Assembly (NCBI GenBank): GCA_000708835.1
Contig: DF237144.1
Location: 85,669 to 149,668, forward strand
From: Klebsormidium nitens
Taxonomy: Eukaryota; Streptophyta; Klebsormidiophyceae; Klebsormidiales; Klebsormidiaceae
DNA: 64,000 nt
Direction: 5' to 3'
The position numbers and the translations under genes are program-made. Below, piece by piece: positions 10,529 through 21,500 of this stretch; position 1 is the stretch's first letter; each line of letters begins with the position of its first letter. A model generated the notes under the pieces. The model saw only the letters and a program-made list of their open reading frames with translations. It had not been told where the DNA came from and did not search any database.

Positions 10529-12521
10529 GCCTCACATGCGATTTTGTGTGAATAATCGGGCTCACGTAGCTCGTTAGTGCATGAATAATTGGCCGCTTCG
10601 CAGCTCATCAATTCATAATCTGGAGGAGAGAGGAAGTCTGCGGACTAGAAAAAGGGTGCGGATTGACTCATTGTAGTGAAGCGCAGAGATACTTTTACGT
10701 GTTGTCCATTCTGATGATTCTTTCGGAGACTAGCTAGACATGCGCGTGCATGCGCTGAGGCGGCCCGAGAAAGCAGTCGGGTTGACTTATCAGTGAAGTT
10801 GTTCGAGTGCATTTCTGGTGCACGATTTTTGCAGGCCACGGCATAGCTGGAGTTCTTACTTACTGCTGCTAGCGCTAGGTCCGAACTCGGTGACCTCGCA
10901 GATGATTTTGATAGTGCCATATCGCTTTGGCCAATGAGAAGAGCTACGAGCCTCGGAGCTAGAGAGTCGTCGGCCCCGGAACATGGAATACTTGACCCCC
11001 AGTATTCTGTATTCCAAGGTTTCAAAAAGGCAGTATTCCGTATTCCAAGGTGCTCGGGTATTCTGTATTCCGTAGAGTCGAGACGCCGGATGTGAGGATT
11101 AAAGGACGATTTTGGGCTCTGCATACTTACAGAATAAAGGTGCGTCTCCGCGGCGCATGTAGCAACCATGTAGCAACAATAAAGTGGAAAAGTGAGTTGT
11201 CACTTGTAATTAAGGTAGGATCGATCAGGACTTCCAGTGTCGTGTGCAAGTACGTGCTTGCCTGGCAGCGTTTCTTGCAAGATGATCTGAAATGCTTTTG
11301 CCATCTCACTGAGTCTGCAAAAGCGGAAATAGGCCCTCGATCGGACTCCCGTTGAAAACAATAAGCAAGCCGGCCTCGCGCTTATGGTTCAGCGCGCTGC
11401 CCGGATCCCATGGCTATATCAAAAGCTACATTTGTAGAGCGAAGTTGCATTCGAGTGGAAAGCTACCCTTTCATAATGCCGATTGAGCCACCGTGTGGGA
11501 GCTTGGAAAAGACTGATTGCATGGTGACTCATGTGGACGGATTCAATGAGAACTCCAAGCAAGTGGTGATCGAATGCTTCCGCCTCTGCCACTCGTATTA
11601 TGCACTGCTGGCACGGCCGCATGCGACTGGACACTTCAAAGCTGAGCTACCTGCATCACGATCAGCAATATTCATGCATGCGCCGCTCAGTGTCCGACCG
11701 CGTATAATCGAATAATGATCCAATACAGTACGTCGTGATATAGGATTCAATGTTCCGCTTCGACCGACTGTAAGTCTTCTCTCGATCTGGCGCTAGCGAG
11801 CACTCGCGAGCTCGCGAGCGAGCCTGCATGTGACGGACACTATATGGCGCGGCAAGGCCATGCCCGCCAGTACATCGCATATGACATGCAGCAGATCATG
11901 CACTAATCATTGGATGCCCGGCCCAGCGGCAGCTCGTCAAACCGGCAGCTAGCCGTCATTTCAATTCCAATTGATCCGAGATGCGACGACCAGCATTCGC
12001 AAAACACCAGAGCGAAGCGACGCAGAACTGATTAGTTGCGGACCCGATATAATCGAATTCAAGGCATGCAAGCCATACGTCATTGCTAATCGGTTCGTCA
12101 TGATTCGCTTCCATCGAGTAAACATCAATCTGCATGCCGTCATGCTCTAGGACGACTTGGTTAACGAAACCTGAGAATCAGTGTGGAAGCTAGGGAAAGC
12201 CTGCCAGCCGGAACGCAGCGCCATATATGCAAGCTGATTAACCTCTTGACTTGCAGTAAGTCACTTCTTTGCATGGTACAAATCACACGTACAGCGCTTA
12301 CAGTTTCTTTTAGGGAACGTGGCTAGGGCTACTTGGCTAGTCTCGCTCCCGGGTCCGTATCCAGATTTGCAAAACAAGCGAAACGAGCAGTAACGAGCGG
12401 TCTGTAAGTTGGATTCTTCAGTGGCCCGTCGACTGGGCCGAAATACCTTATGAAATGGAAACGCCCTAGCGCGAACTATGCGAAAATTAGTGCGAGATGC
12501 TCCTAATTGTCTAGAGAATAA
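10529..12521. other. intergenic region between convergent genes
   Basis: Lies between the convergent 3' ends of the secreted gene and the GT4 gene. I see no supported gene. There is a short direct repeat of TATTCCGTATTCCAAGG-like text at about 11001-11070, and many short palindromes (CATGCATG, GCTCGCGAGC near 11805). Base composition resembles the TE-like islands at 34.7-35.6 kb and 54.5-56.3 kb. Confidence 0.4.
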
Positions 12522-15500
12522 TCAACTGACAAGGGCGGCTTGCCCCGCGACCGTATACTTTGACAGAGTGCTCTCCAGCTCGGTGTAAACGGGCTCCCAC
12601 GTGAGTTCCGCCGCGCGACGCCGCGCCGCTTCACCCATCCGCCGGAGCACCGGAATGGGCGCCCGGTAGGCGTTCCGGAACGCGGCGCTGAGGCTTCCCA
12701 AACTCGGCTCAAACCTGCGATTTAGAAAGAAGGATTTAGAAACTGACAGAGCTTGTCGGACTCAGTGATAAGAAGGAAAACACCGATATTTCAAAGACGG
12801 GTTGAGAGACTGGAAAAGTGAGATCGACGCAGAAGAAGAAAAGACTGGAAAAAGCTTCAGACGTGTCAAGTTCTCGTGTAGCAGAAAATCTGGGCGGGGC
12901 GGTACCGATTCAAAGAAAGGGGTCGGAAGTCACGTAAGAACGGCAAGCGACCTGAAACCAGAATATACTTTCCGACAGTCCGTTGCGAGCCGCCGCCACG
13001 AAAGGAGGGGCCCCTCGCTTAAGTCGAAAGTAAATGGACTGAAATTCGCCATCTCACTTGATGGCGACTTCCGAAGAGGACGACTTCAAAGCAGCCAAAC
13101 GAACCGTGACCCTAGCCTGGTCGAAGTAACCAACAAAGGTCGAGGCCTAACCATCCAGAACCTTTGACAGTGCTGCCTGAAATCTGAACCGCTTGCACCT
13201 CTCCCTTGCAGATCCTGCCACTCTAATTAGATGGTCAAAGGCGAGGTTAAGAGCTGACCCAAAACTAGCTGAGACACTCACTGAACCCCTTACGCCAAAC
13301 AGCCACACGCGCTGAAATAGGAATGACAGGATGACTTTGGAAACAGGTCAAGAAGAAAGGGTTGAAGCACTAACCAAGACGCCGGCACTGCCAACTCCTG
13401 TCCGAAGATCATGGTCCCGTTCGCCTCGCACGGCTTCACGTCGCGACACGTGGTCCACTCCGCCTCCACCCAGAACGTGTGGTCATCCTCGCAGATCTCC
13501 AATGCGGGGCCGCCACGTGTAATGATAATAGGCAGGGAGTTGGCCATCGCCTCTACGATCGTCAGCCCAAAGCCCTCGTTTCTATACGGGCAGACGTACA
13601 CGTCCACGGAGCGGTACAATAAGACCATATCCACCCACGTCAGCTCCTGTTTCAGGAACACGATCTCCGGGTATTTGTCGTACTGCGTCTCGAGCGCTTC
13701 CATCACGTGGGTCTTGAACTCGTCCCCGTATATGGAGTGCACGATAAGCGATACGTCGTCGTGCGTGGAAAACGTCTCGGCGAATGCGCGGAGAAGGAGG
13801 TCAATCCCTTTGCGCGGGAGTGCGCCGCCAATGAACAGGAACTTGAACGACTTGGACTGAAGGGCCTTCGCCATTTCGGGGAGAGCCAAAGCGCCGCCGG
13901 AAGCCATTCCGGGGTTGACAGTCTGCAAAATGGATAGAAAACGAGTCAAAATCCATTCTGGGGAGTATGAAATCTTGGACTGAAGGGCCTTTGCCGTTTC
14001 GGGTTAATGCCAAAGCGCCGCCGGAAGCCATTCCGGGGTTGACAGTCTGCAGAAACGGATGGGAACTGTCTTGAATATCTGTGTTCTGGGGGCTTTCTGA
14101 GACGCTTGGAAGATCCGAAGCGGAAGGTTAGGCTGTTTAGGCGGAGCTGCCGGAAGCCATTCCGAGGTTGACAGTCTGCAGGATAGAGCAGGCAAGGGTA
14201 ATGTGTTTGTGGATCTGAGTTTTGGACCGTTCTGAGAGGCTTGAGGAATCCGATCTGCAGAAACGTTCGCCGTTTGGCGAAAGCTAGAGCTTTGCCGGCG
14301 GCCTATCCATGCATCGTTTATTACGCACCAGCAAAATTGAAAGGGCCAATAGATTTTTGCTGTTCTCCTGCTTTGCAAAGCGTTGGAAGGAGAACCATGA
14401 TGAATTGAAGTTGAGCTTGTTGAGCCACGTCATCTTCAGCAATTAACCAGATTGCGAGCAAAAGCTGTCGAAGCAAAAAAGGTCCTCAAGATTCAAAGAA
14501 CGGAGAGCGACTCAACAAAGGACGGAGAGCGACTCAACAAAGGATTGTTAAGGTTACCAGAAAGCTACTAACCTGGATCTTTTGGAAGGAAACGCCGTGC
14601 CGCACGACGTTGATCTTGTGCGCCGGAATGCTGTTGGCCCGGTAGCCGACTTCGCAATGCCGGCTAGGAACCCAGAGCGCGTCGACCGAGTTTGCGAACC
14701 AGTTGACCCAAGCTTTGGGAATGCCGTAAAATTCCCACGGTTGCTGGTGGATCCAAACAATCTGCGGAAAAGTCAAAGGGAGGTTAACAGTTGGTCACAG
14801 GTCCGTTCAAGGTTGGTTACAGAAACCGCACAGTGAGTCTTGGGGGACCCCTTGCTTGCTTTTCAGAATATGAGCAGAGTTGGAACGGAAATGGGAGAAA
14901 CAAGAGGAATTGGGCGTATTCACACCCTGTTTCTGGCCGCCACCTCAACTAGAAGCGACTCGTTGAGAAAGCAAATATCGGGCGACCCTAAGCTTTGAAT
15001 TTACCTTGAAGAATTGAAGTGGCTAAGAATTAGGGCGCAATCACACCTTGTCTCCGGCCGCCACTTCGGCTGGAAGCGACATTTTGGAAAACTGAACTTG
15101 GGCGACTCATTGCTTTTCACTTGATCTTGTAGAGGTAGGAAATTTTACGATTCAAGCGACCGAAAAATTGGTTAAAGTATTGGCGAGGTAAGAACTAGAG
15201 GCGAGATATTGGGGCGTATTCTCACCTTGTTTCCGGCCGCGACCTCAGGTGGAAGCGACTCGTTGAGAAACTCGAACTTGGGCGGCCAATGGTTCCTTTC
15301 GCTATGCAAAATAACGGAACCCAAACCAAAAGGAAACGGAAGTAAACGAATGGGGCGTATTCACACCTTGTTTCCGGCCGCCACTGCGGGTAACGACTCG
15401 TTGAGAAATTGACACTCTGGCGGCCAGTGGTTCCTTTCGATATGCCTTGAAATGGTATTGAGCTTCAAGTGGAAAATCAGAAGGAAAAGAGGAGCGTATT

Positions 15501-18500
15501 CTCACCTTGTTTCCGGCCGCCACTTCGGCAGGCAACGACTCGTTGGGGAACTGGAACTTGGGCGGCCAGTGGTTCCGGAATACCGACACAACCGGCGAGT
15601 TGGTCTGTTCGGGTTGTTGGATCTGCTTCTTATACGCGGTGTAGATAAGCATGTGGAGAACGCTCCCTGGAGAAGCCGCCTTCTCGTACTGTTCGACTGA
15701 CACCGTGTCTTCCGAGGGGATGACCTGAAGGGCAGAAATTCAAAATGGTGTCAATTTTGGTGTGTTCGGGTTGTTGGGTCTGCTTTTTATACGCGGTGTA
15801 GATAAGCATGTGGAGAACGCTCCCTGGTGAAGCGGCCTTCCTGAAGGGTAAAAGAGGGAAATGGTGTCAATCGAAGTCTGCTCGGCGCCACTGGGTTTGC
15901 TTTTCTAGGCGATGTGATTAGACATGTGAACAAACGCTCACGGAAAGTCTATAAATCAGGATTAAAAGGTGCCGGTTTTTAACCAGATGATTTTGGTGAC
16001 GACAGGTGTGAACTAGCGTCAAGCCGCCGGCAGAGTTTGACTTTGAGCTTCCTTTGCCTTTCTCTCTGGCTTGAAGACCAATCGACGGCGAAGGGGAGTA
16101 GAACTAAAGCTTGTGAAAGAGAACCAGAGTCGCGTTCTAAGCTGTCCTACCTCCATCCAAGCCCTTCGTGCTTGCAGAGCGTTGATCGCTCATCAATGCA
16201 ACCGCAAGTCCATATTCTTCTGTCTACACCCACTGTTGAAAGCTCCTTGTCGCACTTCGCTTCCGAATGACTCTCAAATCGCAACGTTCTCACGTGACGT
16301 CATACTTCCCAGTCATTAGTTAAAGGTTCGGCTGTCACTCATCGGTACAAGTTAAGTTCAAACGATCCGATGTCGAACAGAAACCACGCTTCGCCAACTC
16401 ACCTCCACTTCGATTTCGAAGTCTCCGTTGTACGGGTTCGGCAGCGTCGACCGCCAGTTGTGCCGCAGCTGCTGGCGGATGCTTAACCCGAACCATAACT
16501 GGCGGTTAACCATCGCAAACCCGCAATTGTCCAGGATGGGGCCCTCCAAGCGGAATTTCAGGACGGTGTCGGTGTCGCTAGTGTCGTAGTAATCGAACAG
16601 AGTTCCCGTCATCATCTCCTCGTCCAACTCAAATGCGTTCAGCCTGAAAGGAGATTTGCCCACGGTCAGGTTAGATGGCTAGGAATGAAACATACTAGAA
16701 TACGAGTGGAATTGATCGGGGTTCTGATACGCGGTAACGCGAGTGAGGGGCTTCCGTCGCCTTTTGCTGATCCAAGAAGCTGCACTTGTTGCACGTTCGC
16801 GTTCCTAAAAACGCTCTGGTCGAACCTCAAGTCACGCTTCTGAACATCGATGAGAAGCAATAACTGCAACGGTAAGCCTCACTAACCAGTCACCTGTACC
16901 CAAAAAGTTTTTACTTTTGATACCAAAAGGGTATCCGAAATCAGAGTCCTGAGGAAGTCAAGCGCGTAACATCGCGGCCAACCCCGTTGCGAAACCATAA
17001 GGCCGAGCTTTCCCTTCTAGGTCAGCACAAGAAGGATTCTAAAAGCCCATTCACCTGATTCCGAACAACTGCCACGTCTGGCCCTTGACATTCGTGCTGA
17101 CGGTGTTGTTCCCATCGAGAAGAAGTCTCCTTTTTGCCCAATCCAGCCGATCACAAATAAAATCAGCTACAGACTGCCAATACTCGTTTCTGTAAAGTAC
17201 GCGGCAAAAACTTACCTGATTCCAAATAGCTGCCACATCTGCCCATTCACATTCGAGCTGAAGGTGTTGTTCCCGTCGAAAAACTACCTCTTTTTCTGCC
17301 CAATCCAGCTGACCCACAAACGAAATCTAAATCAGATTGCCGTATATAAGACACTTCAAGGATGTATGTGGAAAAACTTACCTAATTCCAAAGAGCTGCC
17401 ACGTCTGGCCCTTGACATTCGTGCTGAAAATGTTGTTTCCGTCAAGGAGGCTCATCCGCCATTGGTCTGGGACCAGACTCTTGATATCGTCGTGGAAAAG
17501 CTTCTTGCATTCGGTGTCGATGCTAAACCGGTCCCATTGGCACCTGTTGAGCAAGGGTTAGCACTGGGGTTAGTGATCCTTGTTAGAAGAAACCAAAAGA
17601 AAACTGGTTCTCGGAGCTCTCGACATTGTTGTGGAAGAGCATCTTGCACCCGGTGTCGGTGCTAAACCGGTCCCACTGGCACCGGTGAACCGAGGGTTAT
17701 CCACATGGTTACATATGCGGGTTAGGGGGAGCCAAGGGGAGAACATCTTGCTCTCGGTGTCGATGCTAAATGGGACGCATGGTAACTGTTAACCAAGGGT
17801 TAGCAACCGGGTAAAGAAAAAGAGGGGCGAACAAAACCCAATTCTTGGTAGGCTCTTGATGTAGACCCCTTACCTGACTGTCTGGCCCAGCAGCCCCAGG
17901 GGATGGCTGAACCGGTCGGGTTGGGACAGGGTTACGGTAACCTCCTTGTTCATGTGAACGACCACGGTAACCCACACCTGCAGAAACAGAGTTATGAACC
18001 ACGTTAGGAACACTCTAAAGCGCTCATGTCTTTCTTTCCTAGCTTCACAGGTGAAAGAACTAAGTCGCCGCTCCTCGCTTTCCTGAAGTTCCCTAAGCCA
18101 GATTCGAGTCCACGTTCAGATTCACGTTCAGAAGGAAAGACGTTTGTCGACTGCCTATCAAACAGGGCTAGATAAACCAAATCGCGGTCCTTCGTGGTTT
18201 GCAGCCCGGAAAATGTTGCAGAGCGCCGTTAACCGAGCCTTCCCGCGACGTATGTATGACAACCACCGTACTTCAACGCAGGCGAGAAGATTTCTCGTCC
18301 GATAACCGAGCAGCAAAAGAGGTTCCCGCCAACCTGCCCCCTCTTCCCGGGCTCTTTCTACTGTGGTGATTCCAACAGTGATGATCTTCACACCAAAAAA
18401 TACACAACTCAATCACTGGAGAAAGCTTGAGCAAAACCCTCATCGAGATATCTTGTGAAACGGATCTATCACCTGACGTGCGCGCAGCACAAGGCGCTCT

Positions 18501-21500
18501 CGCCAGCCCGCCCCCTCTTTCCCGGGCTCAGGTTCGATCCGATCGATCTGTACAAATTCGGACAGATCGACGCGGTGGTCCGGATCTGGATCGAACGTCT
18601 CTAGGTCCAGACCCATGGTGATGTCAGCAAGGATCCACGTGTAGTGCCAGCGGATGCCGACGCGGGAGAGGAGGTAGCCCGTCTCGGAGCGGGCGGCGAT
18701 CTTGCCATTAACCTGCGGGTTAAGAAGTGGGTTGATCAGAGATTGTAGATCGACTCTGTAAGCCAAACCGACAGGTGACGTCAGCAAGGATCCACGTGTA
18801 GTGCCAGCGGATGCCGACGCGGGAGAGAAGGCAGCCGGTTTCGGAGCGGGCGGCGATCTTGGCGTTAACCTGCGGGGTTAACAAGTGGGTTCGGTCTGAA
18901 TTGGTGATTTATTTAGCGAAAAGGCATGTTCTGGTGAGCAAGAAACCGTGTGCAATGCCAGCGGCTGTCGACATAGGCTTCGGCAATTTGAGGACTGATG
19001 AACGATACCCTTGGATTCTGTACAATAAGTAACACTCGAGAAATCCAGCCAAACTCCACGTGCAGCAAACTCTTGGGAACGAGCTTCGCCCCTGTGGTAA
19101 CCACTTTTTTGGGAGCCGAAGAGACTACAAAACTCTCAAGAGACACCAAATGCTAAGAATCCTGAAAAGCACAACCCGCAAACGTCTGCGCCTGCAAACC
19201 TTTGTCCGAGAACAGGACATAGAGCCCCTGCGCCATGCGCAGGTCTTTCGGAAGAACACCCCCCTCGTAATACTAAGTTCCTTTCGCTAAGAATTCATGC
19301 GCTGAAAGAGTTTTCAAGCTCCGTAAGGGGACTAAAGCAACAGAAACATTTCTCAGACCAGATATTCGATAGCCATGAATTTACCTGCAGATCCTTGTCC
19401 GAGAACAGGACGTAGACCCCCGGCGCCATGCGGAGATCCTTGGGAAGCACGCCCCCCTCGTATTCCGCCAACTTCTTCTCGCTGAAGAGCGTAAGCCCGT
19501 TGAACGTCGTCACCAGATTCTCGGACCAGTGGGCGGAAGACGGGCGGAAACTGTTGACCACGTTGTTCTCGGGGGTGATCGTCGCCAGCTCGGAATCGTC
19601 CCTGGAGAGGAGCGGAAGAAGCGGAATGAGCGGAATCGAAGAAGTCTTAGCGTCCAAAGTTAGTCTAAACTTCTCGGACCAGTGGGCGGAAGGGGGGCGG
19701 AAACTGTTGACCACGTTGTTCTCGGGGGTGATTGTCGCCAGCTGGGAATCGATCCTCGAAGAAGAGGCAAAGTGCGAAACAAAGCACGGATGTCTCAACT
19801 GCATCCAGGATACGAAACACAAACCAGCGCCAGCAGACTAGCTCTTTCAGCGGAGCAGATGAAGCGAGAAACGCACCTGTCGCGGGGGGGGTAAAGGTGC
19901 GAGTCGAACGCCGGATCCAGGTAAAAGGGATCGGGCGCCACCGGTAGAAGCAATTCTTCCACATACGCCGCCCCAGGTGTTTGCAACTGCAGTCCCTTTC
20001 CCCAAATTTCCGCCGCGTCGATCTCTAACTTCGCCAGCAACGCGTGATACTGTAACGCAACCCGTTCCCAGGTCCAGTTCTTGACGAAGGACTTTGCACG
20101 GTTACCGTAACCCTCCCTAACCTCGCGCGACTTGAGCAGTTTCACAAACCCGGCAGCTATTGCGTCGTCGTCCTCGAACGGAACCAAAACGCCGCGGTCG
20201 GACGATAAGACCTCAGTCGCGTGGCGATAAGCGGTCGACAAGATCGCGCACCCGTGCGCCATCGCCTCGAGGAGCGCGCCGGATGTGGGAGTGATTTCGT
20301 CATACGGCGTCATGTATACGTCACTGCCGTATAAGCGCCGGTCGACCTCCTCGGATTCGACGTACTCGTCCTGCCAGATGATGTGCTGGGCCACCCCGAG
20401 CTCCGCCGCATACTGCATAAGGATACGGTTGGGAAGATAAGCTATCAGCAAAAAGAAATGAGCTATAAAGGTTGAAAGCAATAGTGAATCCAAACTCTTC
20501 TTCCTGCCAGATAATGTTCTAAGCAACGCCGGACTCCACCGCATACTGCACATAAGAGGACGGACGAGACAATAAGCTATGGCGGAACAATTCCTATGAT
20601 GTGTCCAGAACCCGAAGATATGCTGAACGCTCCTGCCAGGCAACACGAGGCCGAGCCTTAAACTCAAACGTTCGATCAAGGGAATGAACCAGCTTTCTGA
20701 TGCTTCCTCGACACTCTTGCTTCTTTGAAAGACTGCCTTCATAACTTTGTGACAACCCATCTCAACCCACGACCAGACACGCCGTGACTGAGATCCCGAC
20801 CTAACAACCTTCGCGTAACCCGTCGACTGACCCACCTGCACACGCTTTCTCAAACAAGTCTTAACAGCTGTCTTAACCCGTTAACTAACCCACCTGCAGA
20901 TGCTTCTTCATGATATCCTTTTCCTCGTTCGTCCGCGCCTCCCTCCCCTGGATCAGCACAACAATCGGTCGTTCCGGAACCTGCTCGATAATCGCCTTCA
21001 GGTTACGGATAACCCGGTCGTAACCCTTGTGGATGTGAATAAGCCCGTTGTTGAAGATGAGCAGGGGGCGGCGGGGGTCATCTTGGGGGAGCGCCAATAA
21101 GTTATCGAGCTGTTCCAGCGAGAGCCCCCCCTGACGAGCGTCGGGAAGGGAAACCCCCTCGATGTTGCGGGGAATCTCTGCGAGCTCCCTGAAAGGCATC
21201 GGTGGGGAGCAATTCAATCAAAAGCACTGTGAGGAAAATTCGAGGCTTACATTTTAGGCTTAATATCTGTAGTGAGACACAAGGATAGTTGTGAAGAAGC
21301 TGACCACAAAAGAGAGCCCCCTGAGGACATCTCTATCAGATGCTTGAAGGGGCCACACTCCTTGGATTTCAAGACACGCACAGAGCACAGATCACCAGCC
21401 GTCTTTTGTTTTGACGACAAATGCGTCAAAACCTCCGAGCATGACAAACCCAGAACGCTAGGACGCCTCTAAACGCGAACGTTTCGTAAAACCACCTGGG